Assembly (NCBI RefSeq): GCF_900299525.1
Contig: NZ_OMKA01000020.1
Coordinates: forward strand, 186,001-250,000
Origin: Aquimarina sp. Aq78
Lineage (GTDB): Bacteria > Bacteroidota > Bacteroidia > Flavobacteriales > Flavobacteriaceae
Direction of reading: 5' to 3'
Length of the DNA: 64,000 bases
Shown here: positions 25,874 to 33,849 of the stretch, in pieces
How positions within the stretch are numbered: the stretch's first letter is position 1
Layout of the letters: each line of letters begins with the position of its first letter
The notes under the pieces: generated by a model
What the model was told of the DNA's origin: nothing
The model's database searches: none
The model's input: only the letters and a program-made list of their open reading frames with translations
Program-made: the position numbers and the translations under genes

Positions 25874-26892
25874 ATGAAAAAAATAATATTCCTACTAGTT
25901 CTAGCTCTGGTATTTTCTTGTAAGCAGCAAAAAAAGGAAATCAAACCTGAAGTTAGTGCCAAAGAGCTTACTGTTGAAGAGAAAGCCCAATACACGCATT
26001 AAAAAATGAAGCTTGGAAACTCTATGAATCCAAGGATTATCTACAATCTGCTAAGAAATACTCTGAAGCTTTGGGGATAAGTGGATACCAGGGGAATACA
26101 ACAGATATGTATAATGCTGCTTGTTCCTGGGCTTTGACCAAAGAAGTAGATTCTGCATTTGTACACCTATTACGAATTGCCGAGAGAGGAGAATATACCA
26201 ATTACAATCACATTACAACAGATAGTGATCTCTCTATCTTACATTCGGATAAGCGATGGGACCAAGTTCTGGCATTGGTTAAAGCAAACAAAGAAAAAGC
26301 CGAAATCAATTTTGATAAACCAGTAGTTGCCCTACTAGATACCATATATCAAGATGATCAAGGACCAAGAAGGCAAATAAATGAAGTAATAAAAAAATAC
26401 GGCAGAGATTCTGATGAACTAAAACAGCATTGGAAAAAAATAGCTACTAAAGATTCGATCAACCTTATAAAAGTTGAAAAAATACTGGATGAAAGAGGCT
26501 GGCTGAGTAAAGATATGATTGGTAATCGAGGAAATACAACCTTGTTTATGGTGATACAACATTCTGACTTAGAAGTACAAGAAAAATACCTACCAATGAT
26601 AAAAGAAGCTGTAAAGAAAGGAAATTTACGGCCAAGTAGTTTAGCATTGCTAGAAGACAGAATTGCTATACGTAAGGGGAACAAACAAATTTATGGGAGT
26701 CAAATCGGACGAGATGCAGAAACAGGTACGTATTATATTTACCCGCTACAAGATCCTGATCATATAGACAAAAGAAGAGCAGAGGTTGGACTTGGGCCAC
26801 TACAGGATTATGTTTCTAGATGGGATATCACCTGGGATATCAATTTATATAAACAACAATTACCAGATTTAGAAAAAAAATTAAAAAAGTAA
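25874..26892 (+). pseudogene. DUF6624-type lipoprotein gene with a frameshift
   Basis: The 5' part (25874-26002) encodes a lipoprotein signal, MKKIIFLLVLALVFSC, followed by KQQKKEIKPEVSAKELTVEEKAQ, and stops after 42 codons. The next frame continues at once with ALKNEAWKLYESKDYLQSAKKYSEALG, a TPR-like repeat, and then a DUF6624-like domain (LMVIQHSD-type core, LALLEDRIAIRKGNKQIYGSQ, RRAEVGLGPL) to the stop at 26892. Joining the frames needs one extra base near 25985-26000. Read alone, the 3' part would need a TTG start at 26071 inside the TPR. Function of the family is unknown. It may be a pseudogene or a sequencing error. Confidence 0.8.
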
Positions 26893-26901
26893 TTAAATAA
26901 C

Positions 26902-27081
26902 CCGTTGTGCATTTGAGATTATTAATTTGAAATTCGTCAATTCGAGTGCTTCGACCAAAGGAAGAAGTGTATCGAGCCCTTCGGTACACTCAGGATGGTA
27001 AGGATTTGGGATCAAAAAAAGCTATTCTCAATAGCCCTGCTGAGCTTGCCGAAGTACAATTTTTCTCCACGTCATCTCGAG
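26902..27081 (+). repeat. Dispersed TIR element, partial copy 1
   Basis: Starts with CCGTTGTGCATTT, the terminal repeat of the 36132-36366 element, and shares the internal blocks AATTCGAGTGCTTCGACC, GAAGAAGTGTATCGAG, AAGCTATTCTCAATAG and CTGCTGAGCTTGCCGAAG in the opposite orientation to that copy. The far terminus is missing or diverged. It fills most of the 360-base gap between the DUF6624 locus and the gene at 27254. Confidence 0.75.
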
Positions 27082-27253
27082 TACTTCGACTTTGCTCAGC
27101 ATAAACTTAGTCAAGAGGTCTTTCCAAAAAACCAAAGCAAAAAGTTTATATCGGCGATATGTATAAGGGTTGAGCTTATTCTTTAAACGCAATACCCTGG
27201 ATTATAAATCCAGATTATCAAGGTTTTTTATATCTGACATGTATCCCTATGAG

Positions 27254-28279
27254 TTATTTTTTTCTTAGAACATATATCCCTGTATTTTTAAAGTGTCTAT
27301 TATCTGATGCTCTTTTATGAAGGTACATAATGAGAAAATCTTGATCTTTTTCAATTGGATAATAAATATATGTTCTATCAAGCTTTCGGTTAAATGCATG
27401 CCCTTTAAAGTTGATTGATTCTGAATTATGGTTTAATTTAAAATAACCTATACCACCCCAACCTGAGCGTCCATGGTTATTAATATCAGCTAAGGATTTG
27501 GATTGTTTTGATTTTTTGACAAAATGTTCAATCTGTATAGGTTCAAGTTCGCCCTTTGCTATATCTAACTCAATAAATCTTTTTTTGTAATTTTCGATAT
27601 AAGGTTTTAGGGTATACATAAGTACCTGTCCATAAATTGGCTCTGTTTTTTCATACAATTTTTTTGATTTTATCCTTGTCCAACCCTCCTTTTCTTTTAA
27701 AAAAAGATTAGTGATTTCATTTTCATAATCCTTATTTGCATATAACATATTCGCTCTGTTAATATGGCTTTCTAATTGCTGGATAGAAAGACTGTCTCCC
27801 TCAATAACATCAATATATTTTTGCTTTGTTTTATTATTATTATTTACCCAATCAATAAAATAATCATCATGAAAAAACACTCCAGAGTTATTTAACCCAA
27901 GCGAATAGTCTATTTTAATAGAATCAATGACTCTTCCATGATCATTCATTTTCCAAAATATTTGATAAGGGATTTTATTTTCCCATTCATCATCAATTTT
28001 TTCATATTCTTTGGGGTTTGTACAAAACAATATGTTTTTTGTAGTTGTATCGTAAAAAATTGCCTCTAAAAAAACGATTCCATCTACCTCTGCCCTTCCT
28101 TTCCAATTGTCTATGATTTTAATTATTTCATAATTATCAGACTCAATTGGTCCTTCAGACAAGTATTTGTATTCCTTAAGTTTTTCAGATAAAGGAGCTT
28201 CAGGTCTATATTTATTAATAACAAATAAAAGTACTATCGTAAGTATAATCGCACCGAGTAAATACATATATTTTTTCAT
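27254..28279 (-). CDS. Hypothetical membrane-anchored protein
   Basis: 341 residues from the ATG at 28279, which gives a normal N-terminal anchor (MKKYMYLLGAIILTIVLLFV); an in-frame ATG at 28297 would add six residues. The rest is a soluble, extracytoplasmic domain rich in charged and aromatic residues, with blocks such as YKYLSEGPIESDNYEIIKII and GWGGIGYFKLNH near the end. No family recognised. The next gene upstream, DUF5694, is 200 bases away, so co-transcription is uncertain. Confidence 0.7.
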   Translation of the reverse strand: MKKYMYLLGAIILTIVLLFVINKYRPEAPLSEKLKEYKYLSEGPIESDNYEIIKIIDNWKGRAEVDGIVFLEAIFYDTTTKNILFCTNPKEYEKIDDEWENKIPYQIFWKMNDHGRVIDSIKIDYSLGLNNSGVFFHDDYFIDWVNNNNKTKQKYIDVIEGDSLSIQQLESHINRANMLYANKDYENEITNLFLKEKEGWTRIKSKKLYEKTEPIYGQVLMYTLKPYIENYKKRFIELDIAKGELEPIQIEHFVKKSKQSKSLADINNHGRSGWGGIGYFKLNHNSESINFKGHAFNRKLDRTYIYYPIEKDQDFLIMYLHKRASDNRHFKNTGIYVLRKK

Positions 28280-28484
28280 AAGGTACATATTTGACATTAG
28301 TTGTATTCAAGCATATGCCAACAACCGGATATAGCAACCTGAGTAGTAATACTTCTTATCCAGGTTGCCAAATCAATGAATCTCTATTATTCAGCTCACC
28401 CTATATTCCGTGAAAAATAGCTTGTATAATAATGGTTCTTATACCCTTTATCATTTCCTCAAAATCAGGATTACTAATAGTAAC

Positions 28485-29330
28485 TTATAAGCTGTCAAAT
28501 TCTATAAAATCATATTCTGGTGAGGACTCTAGTAGATGCCTTAAAACTGCCGCATGACCGTTCCCAATGAGTACAAGAATTCTATCCTCATTATTTTCTG
28601 TGATTTTTTGTAATTTTCTAAAGATTCTTACATTTCTATTATACCACCAGAAGGATAAAATATCGGCGCCTCTTTCGTTATCCAGCTTAAAATCTCCAAC
28701 AAGATATGCCCCGTATCCGTATAAATGAGACTCTCTAGAGTTTAAATGCTTGAAATAGTCTACTAAATTAGTTTTTGGGATGATCTCGTCTTCTCCTTTA
28801 TACCAGTTAAGAGTCATTTTTCTGTACGGATCATCATTTTGAAAATCAAAATCTTTATACAATTTATTAGTGTAAATAGAATCTAGCTTCTCTATATCAT
28901 CGCTCATAGAATTTGCATCAATAGCATATAGCGTGTCTAATTTTAGTTCGTTTGCAATACGTATCCCTATTTGAAAACGTTCATCTCTTTGATCTCTATA
29001 TTCTCCTTTTTTGTATTTTTTTAGTTTTCTTGTAGCTTTCCATTTTGGTGTAGCTTCTATTGCTATTTTATTGGGTTTAAATTTCTTAATATAATTTACA
29101 AGTTCACTAACCTCTGATTTCTTAGGCTCTCTTAATACATCTATTTGATTTTCGGGGGTTACTTTTGCCACATCTAATCCTGGGTAATTAAAATGAAAGG
29201 TTCCTACAATTAGAACTTTTGCTTTTTCTTTTGGAAAATATTCTGATGCTTTTTTAATTCTTTTGGTTTCATTTTCTGAAGAACAGGATAGTATAATAAT
29301 TAAAAAAGATAATAAAGTAAAATGTTTCAT
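28485..29330 (-). CDS. DUF5694 lipoprotein (TraB/GumN-like fold)
   Basis: 281 residues with a lipobox (LSCS, Cys16). The core begins VLIVGTFHFNYPGLD, followed by IAIEATPKWK and a C-terminal VLIGNGHAAVLRHLLE. The GTFHF, E and GxGH elements are the conserved points of the DUF5694/TraB-GumN-like group, which is related to the fold of erythromycin esterase-like and ChaN-like proteins. The role is unknown. It is interesting that the same neighbourhood holds two erythromycin esterase-like proteins. Confidence 0.8.
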   Translation of the reverse strand: MKHFTLLSFLIIILSCSSENETKRIKKASEYFPKEKAKVLIVGTFHFNYPGLDVAKVTPENQIDVLREPKKSEVSELVNYIKKFKPNKIAIEATPKWKATRKLKKYKKGEYRDQRDERFQIGIRIANELKLDTLYAIDANSMSDDIEKLDSIYTNKLYKDFDFQNDDPYRKMTLNWYKGEDEIIPKTNLVDYFKHLNSRESHLYGYGAYLVGDFKLDNERGADILSFWWYNRNVRIFRKLQKITENNEDRILVLIGNGHAAVLRHLLESSPEYDFIEFDSL

Positions 29331-29664
29331 CTGTTTATTTGTTTTATACAGAGTAAGAACAAACTACTATTGAAAATGTTACACTATTTGGCATAAAGGT
29401 TTGTCAACAGTATTGTATCGAGTAGATGAGAGGAGTTTTATCTGATAGCCTGGGTTTGCAATCTCTGTGATGTAACAAAGGGTTGAAAACAATTACGTAT
29501 GAGTTGATCGTTTTTTACTCTAGAGAATCTGTATAATTGGATAAATATCGCTACGATTTAAAAATAAATGCTATTAAAACCGCTATTTTTATTTCTTTAT
29601 TAAGAGCAAATTTTCAACCAACAAAAAATACTTCCTAAAAAACTGTCCAGATACCAGTTATTTT

Positions 29665-29692
29665 GTTCTGATTTCGGAAATCAGAACTTTTT
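29665..29692 (+). terminator. Terminator-like hairpin without an upstream plus-strand gene
   Basis: GTTCTGATTTC and GAAATCAGAAC pair around a central G (in RNA a TCGGA loop with a 9-bp stem), followed by TTTTTT. It has the form of a plus-strand intrinsic terminator, yet the nearest upstream genes are all on the minus strand. It may end an unannotated small RNA. Confidence 0.55.
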
Positions 29693-29729
29693 TAAGCTAA
29701 AAATTTATAAAAAAAATGAATTTCCGAAA

Positions 29730-29737
29730 TATATTTG
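29730..29737 (+). promoter_or_regulatory. -7 promoter box (TATATTTG) ahead of the relic
   Basis: Perfect TAnnTTTG, 36 bases before the ATG of the broken signal peptide at 29773. Confidence 0.4.
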
Positions 29738-29772
29738 TTTTAACATAACAAACCAACTTAACTTAACTCAAC

Positions 29773-29856
29773 ATGAAAAATACAACTAACTTCTGCATTC
29801 CCTTACTTTTTTTATATTGATTTTTTATTAAATCTATTTCCCAAAATGTTTTATGA
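29773..29856 (+). pseudogene. Relic of a secreted-protein gene (signal peptide only)
   Basis: MKNTTNFCIPLLFLY, then a stop, then FFIKSISQNVL and another stop. Reading through the first stop gives a complete Bacteroidetes-like signal peptide with a plausible cleavage before SQN. A good -7 box precedes it. The body of the gene is gone. Confidence 0.45.
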
Positions 29857-29953
29857 GTATCCATCTTGAATACTCTATAACAAACTCTATGTTATATATT
29901 ACATTTAGAGAAACTTGAAAACTCCTATTACTTCATATCAATATGCAGTGAGA

Positions 29954-29987
29954 TACTCGATAGATAGATCTATCTATCTATTGAGTA
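29954..29987. promoter_or_regulatory. 34-bp near-perfect palindrome upstream of Crp/Fnr genes
   Basis: TACTCGATAGATAGAT and ATCTATCTATTGAGTA (one mismatch) around a 2-base centre, made partly of GATA repeats. It lies 90 bases before the first Crp/Fnr-like gene and may be an autoregulatory site or an RNA hairpin. Confidence 0.5.
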
Positions 29988-30076
29988 TTCAAAAAATCAT
30001 TTTTATTTGCCTTAACTCTTAAAATTAGCTAAAGTTTCCCCCTATGTGATTTTCACACGCTAAATTTTTAAAACCT

Positions 30077-30700
30077 ATGCAATTCATTAAACAATTACAA
30101 TTAGAAAAGGACATTTCTAACCAAATAACTAAGCATTCTATCATAAAAACTTATTCAAACGGAGAACAAATTATATTTCAAAATATTTACAAGGACCAAA
30201 TTTCATTTATAGACTCTGGTTTGATTAAAGTCTATATTGAAGAAGAGAACAGTTCATTATTCTTATATCATCTAGAATCAAAAAGAAATAACATCCTTTC
30301 TCTTATGAATATTTTCAGCAATGTTCCTTCTCAGGTTTCTATGATGGCATTGCAAGAAACCACTCTTTATTGGGTTCCTAATTCAATAATCCGGGAACTC
30401 TTAAGAAAATCTCCAAAACTTAAATCAGCCATTTTTAAATCCGACTGCTACCTTCATCAAAATCTGATAAATACTATCAAAAAAAAGACTTCACACTCTA
30501 AGGAAGATCAGATTTATGATTATCTAAAAATAAAATTAGAACACCTTAAAGTCAAAAAAACTAAGGTCACTCATATACAGCTGGCTAGAGATCTTAATTT
30601 TTCTAGAGAAGCCATATCCCGAGGTTTAAAAAATCTAGAAAAAAACGATAAAATAAAACGAGAATCGGGATGGATAAGTATACCTCTGATTCTAAGTTAA
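30077..30700 (+). CDS. Crp/Fnr-family regulator, first of a tandem pair
   Basis: 207 residues. Cyclic-nucleotide-binding-like beta barrel (KTYSNGEQIIFQNIYKDQISFIDSGLIKVYI, about 23-115), a dimerisation helix and a C-terminal HTH_Crp domain (VTHIQLARDLNFSREAISRGLKNLEKNDKIKRE, about 160-195). The cAMP phosphate-binding cassette motif of true Crp proteins is absent and no Fnr-type cysteine cluster is seen, so the signal is unknown. The stop is 11 bases before the start of a second, diverged copy. Confidence 0.88.
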   Translation: MQFIKQLQLEKDISNQITKHSIIKTYSNGEQIIFQNIYKDQISFIDSGLIKVYIEEENSSLFLYHLESKRNNILSLMNIFSNVPSQVSMMALQETTLYWVPNSIIRELLRKSPKLKSAIFKSDCYLHQNLINTIKKKTSHSKEDQIYDYLKIKLEHLKVKKTKVTHIQLARDLNFSREAISRGLKNLEKNDKIKRESGWISIPLILS

Positions 30701-30711
30701 ATTTTAGAAAA

Positions 30712-31320
30712 ATGAATGTAATAGATAAAACATATTTTAAAGAAGAACTCATTAACTTACTGCAAGAAGAAGGTTCTACAAAAAAATTTCGTTCTGGTAA
30801 AGAAATTACTCCAACTGATAACATACATGATCAAGTTGTATTTTTAATTCAGGGAAGTATTAAAGTTTTTATCAAAAATAATAACAAAAAAATATTCCTC
30901 TATCTTCTAGAAGATAATCAAACACATTTTTTCTATTCTCCAAATGAGGATATTCAAATGCAATTTCAGGGAGAAATAGTAAAAGATTGCACTTTAACCT
31001 GTATTCCTAGTCAAATATTAGTGAAATGGGTAGAAAAAAAGCCTAAATTCAGGGATTTTATGATAGCATATCAACAAGAAAAATACTTGTTTCTTTTGAA
31101 CACTATCAAAATGCTAATAGAACAGCCTCTGAAAATGAGATTACTGGAGTATATCACCCTAAAATCAATTCAATGTAACAACAAAAATATCCATATTAAC
31201 AAAAATGAAATCGCTATAGACCTGAACACTTCGCGTAAATCAATTTACAGGGCTATAAATGAATTAGAAAGAGATAAAAAAATTATTCAGAAACCCCGAT
31301 CTATTATTCATTTAATTTAA
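30712..31320 (+). CDS. Crp/Fnr-family regulator, second of a tandem pair
   Basis: 202 residues from the ATG at 30712; an in-frame ATG at 30670 would overlap the previous gene by 31 bases and adds residues with no counterpart. The barrel region (KKFRSGKEITPTDNIHDQVVFLIQGSIKVFIKN) and the C-terminal HTH (IHINKNEIAIDLNTSRKSIYRAINELERDKKIIQ) are clear. It is only modestly similar to the upstream copy. The pair may form heterodimers or act in series. Ligand unknown. Confidence 0.87.
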   Translation: MNVIDKTYFKEELINLLQEEGSTKKFRSGKEITPTDNIHDQVVFLIQGSIKVFIKNNNKKIFLYLLEDNQTHFFYSPNEDIQMQFQGEIVKDCTLTCIPSQILVKWVEKKPKFRDFMIAYQQEKYLFLLNTIKMLIEQPLKMRLLEYITLKSIQCNNKNIHINKNEIAIDLNTSRKSIYRAINELERDKKIIQKPRSIIHLI

Positions 31321-31374
31321 AAAACTTCTATACTATCTAATTAGGTATATTTCACCTAAAAAAACATCATTATC

Positions 31375-32526
31375 TTATTTCTTAATACTTTTTAGAGACT
31401 TTTTATATTTTAAAGGAGTAGTGCCCGTATATTTTTTAAAAAAACCATAAAAAGCACTTTTGCTTTGAAATCCAACTTCTATTGCAATTCCTTCAATAGA
31501 TAAATTTTTTAAAGAATCTGATTCTAAAACCTCAATTACTTTCTTAACCCTATGCGTATTAATATATGTATTAAAATTCTGATTGTATTTTGAATTTATA
31601 ATTTTAGATAGTTGCTTAGGGTGAATCCCTAACCTTTCTGCAGCATCAATTATAGTGAGATCAGTTTTTGTATATCCTTTTTCTTGAATCATGAATGATT
31701 CAAGTTCTTTAAGAAGGATATTGATTGATCGTAAATCTTCTTCTATTTTTGGTTCTACAGTTGTAGGCTTTGTTTGTTTTGTAGTTAAAACTTTAGATTT
31801 ATCGGCTAGCAACCATATTATATTTTGTTGAAAAACCCCATGAATTGACACCCAATATAATAAACCTATATTTATAATTGTCATAACAAATTGATAGTAA
31901 TGATTCTGTATAATCAAAGGAAATAATAGCTTTAATGCAATACCAAGTGTAACATAGCACAATCCCAGAACAATATACGTTTTTGCCCATTGCAATTTCT
32001 TATATTCTATAGCTGTATATTGATTATAAAGCTCGGCAACATGCTTTTTTAGTAATCGTATTGTAGCAAAACCAATGATTAATCCATATAACGTCCCCAA
32101 TACATTTAAGATATCACAAATCACTTTTAAAATATAAATATCATACCCGATGTATATATATATAACGTTAAAAACGAAAATGAACAATACTGGTATTACT
32201 ATTTTATAATCAATTTTACTCTTAGCCAAAATAGATATCTGTTTTACATACAAATAGAACAAAGGAAATAATAGCAAAGCTAAAACTGAAAGCAAAGCAA
32301 CCAAACTACTCAAATCCAAATCTTTATCTTTTAACCCTATATTACGGATAGGCACTAGTAGTTCCAAACTATAAATCAGAATAAAAATGCTTAGAAGAAA
32401 TATTGATTTATTTAATTTTATATAATTTCTAATTAATAAAATAATCCCGAATATAATCCCATGAATCAAGCCTATCAAATTCAATAAAACACTCAGCAAA
32501 ACCAGAAGACTATTATTCTCTTTCAT
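31375..32526 (-). CDS. Membrane-bound AraC-family regulator
   Basis: 383 residues. Seven or eight hydrophobic segments fill residues 5-235 (for example VLLSVLLNLIGLIHGIIFGI, ALLSVLALLLFPLFYLYV). An AraC HTH_18 domain occupies the last 105 residues (LTIIDAAERLGIHPKQLSKII ... LSIEGIAIEVGFQSKSAFYGFFKKYTGTTPLKYKKSL). This membrane-AraC layout is common in Bacteroidetes and its ligands are largely unknown. It converges with the Crp/Fnr pair. Confidence 0.87.
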   Translation of the reverse strand: MKENNSLLVLLSVLLNLIGLIHGIIFGIILLIRNYIKLNKSIFLLSIFILIYSLELLVPIRNIGLKDKDLDLSSLVALLSVLALLLFPLFYLYVKQISILAKSKIDYKIVIPVLFIFVFNVIYIYIGYDIYILKVICDILNVLGTLYGLIIGFATIRLLKKHVAELYNQYTAIEYKKLQWAKTYIVLGLCYVTLGIALKLLFPLIIQNHYYQFVMTIINIGLLYWVSIHGVFQQNIIWLLADKSKVLTTKQTKPTTVEPKIEEDLRSINILLKELESFMIQEKGYTKTDLTIIDAAERLGIHPKQLSKIINSKYNQNFNTYINTHRVKKVIEVLESDSLKNLSIEGIAIEVGFQSKSAFYGFFKKYTGTTPLKYKKSLKSIKK

Positions 32527-32579
32527 ATCAAATTAAGATAAGTTTTATACAAATTTCAGAATACATTTTTAGTGCTTAT

Positions 32580-32687
32580 CTATTAAAAAAAAACCTTCTT
32601 TTTAACTAAAAAACTAAGGTGTTACAGATTAATCTATTAAAAAAAAAATCATTTTCAACTAAAACATCAAAGTATTACTAATTTACA
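32580..32687. repeat. Two imperfect tandem copies of a 54-bp unit
   Basis: Each unit begins CTATTAAAAAAAAA and continues with a TTTT(A/C)AACTAAAA block and a (G/A)TATTAC or GTTAC block. It lies just upstream of the membrane AraC gene and downstream of the M57 gene. It may contain regulatory sites for the former. Confidence 0.5.
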
Positions 32688-32690
32688 ACA

Positions 32691-32720
32691 AAAGAGGCCA
32701 ACTTTACAGTCGACCTCTTT
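32691..32720 (-). terminator. Terminator-like hairpin after the M57 protease gene
   Basis: AAAGAGG (32691-32697) pairs with CCTCTTT (32714-32720). On the minus strand the stem ends in TTTT, 40 bases past the protease stop. Confidence 0.55.
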
Positions 32721-32760
32721 AAATAAGATTGATTTTATTTACTATTAATGCTTCAAGCAG

Positions 32761-33408
32761 TTAATTAGGAAATTGTGTCCTAATTTCTCTCTTATCTGTA
32801 GCATTCATTCCTCCCCAAGTATCATCTGCATCGGTAAAATTATACTTCATAAAGCTCATAACATTATTATGCTGAAAGCCAAAAACATGGCCCATTTCAT
32901 GAGTCATTATATAATATCTAGTCGTAGTGGTTAATGCAGCATTTCCTGGGTTAACATAGGTAGAATTAAGTCGTATTTCATCTCCTATTTTTCCATTGCT
33001 TTCAGGAAATTCTGCAACGGCAGGAGAACTATCCCAGCCTGGATCTGGTCCTTCTTTTATGACTAAATTAGCAGATGATTTACTAAAGGTTCGTGTCATT
33101 TTAATACCATTGGTAGAATTACTCCATGCCTTGGCAGCTTTAACGGTGGCAGTGGACCAAGCACTAGAAACACTTGAAGCAATGAAATACTTTACATTTT
33201 TTGCATCACCATGAGAGGCATATCTTGACCAAGTAGCTGCTTTGGTATCTCCATTTAAATGATGATGGCATTGAAGCTTAGTTGGTTCCTGCTGCTCAAT
33301 CTCTAATAGTTCTTCTTCTACAGTTTTAATTTCATCTTTTTGACACCCTGTAAACACCATGGCAATACATGCTATCACCAATACGTTGAGTTTGTTAGTT
33401 AATTTCAT
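32761..33408 (-). CDS. M57-like zinc metalloprotease lipoprotein
   Basis: 215 residues. Lipoprotein signal with Cys22 (FTGC). A zinc-binding HExxHxxGxxH signature, HEMGHVFGFQH, occupies residues 170-180, and a Met-turn candidate follows at MSFMKY. This is the pattern of the metzincin-like Peptidase_M57 group of Bacteroidetes. The catalytic domain is short, and a CHHH cluster near residues 47-50 is unusual. It likely cleaves extracellular protein from the outer membrane or cell surface. It is divergently oriented to the C39 exporter gene 440 bases away. Confidence 0.88.
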   Translation of the reverse strand: MKLTNKLNVLVIACIAMVFTGCQKDEIKTVEEELLEIEQQEPTKLQCHHHLNGDTKAATWSRYASHGDAKNVKYFIASSVSSAWSTATVKAAKAWSNSTNGIKMTRTFSKSSANLVIKEGPDPGWDSSPAVAEFPESNGKIGDEIRLNSTYVNPGNAALTTTTRYYIMTHEMGHVFGFQHNNVMSFMKYNFTDADDTWGGMNATDKREIRTQFPN

Positions 33409-33849
33409 TTTTTTAAATTAAAGATTAATAATTAAATTATAGATGGGTGCACTCCATATCATTATCATAAAGGTATAAACTCTTTTTAACAAAAAATGTG
33501 ATCTTTGGGACATTGGGACACCTATCATATTATTACAAGAAAAATACTGAAACCCTATAAGCACCTGAAATTTATGAGTAATCTGGGTAACAAAAAGGCA
33601 ATACAAGACACTTGCTTATAAAGAAATGTGATAGATCAGCGTGAAGGATAGTAGCGGCATCCTTTTTTTGTATTTGTTCCTTTCTTTTTGTTTTAGGAAC
33701 ATGCATAAAGAATAAAAAAAAGATATAGCGAATAGCCTGATCCCATAGGGTCACGCCCCAAAACACGGTATTAGTATTATAGAAAAGAATTACTTTACTT
33801 TGTAAATAGATATTATCACACAAAAATCAATTTAATTTAAAAAAGCTTA
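33409..33849. other. Divergent intergenic region upstream of the C39 exporter
   Basis: 441 bases. A short hairpin TGTTCCT/AGGAACA (33675-33681 and 33695-33701) and a TACTTTG promoter-like box near 33794-33800 precede the exporter. I searched both strands for a small double-glycine precursor and found none. Confidence 0.45.

Larger units (their letters stand above)
29331..30076. other. 746-base region with relic gene start and two inverted repeats
   Basis: Contains a terminator-like hairpin (29665-29691), a promoter-like TATATTTG (29730-29737), a relic signal peptide (29773-29856) and a 34-bp palindrome (29954-29987). No intact gene seen. Confidence 0.55.
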
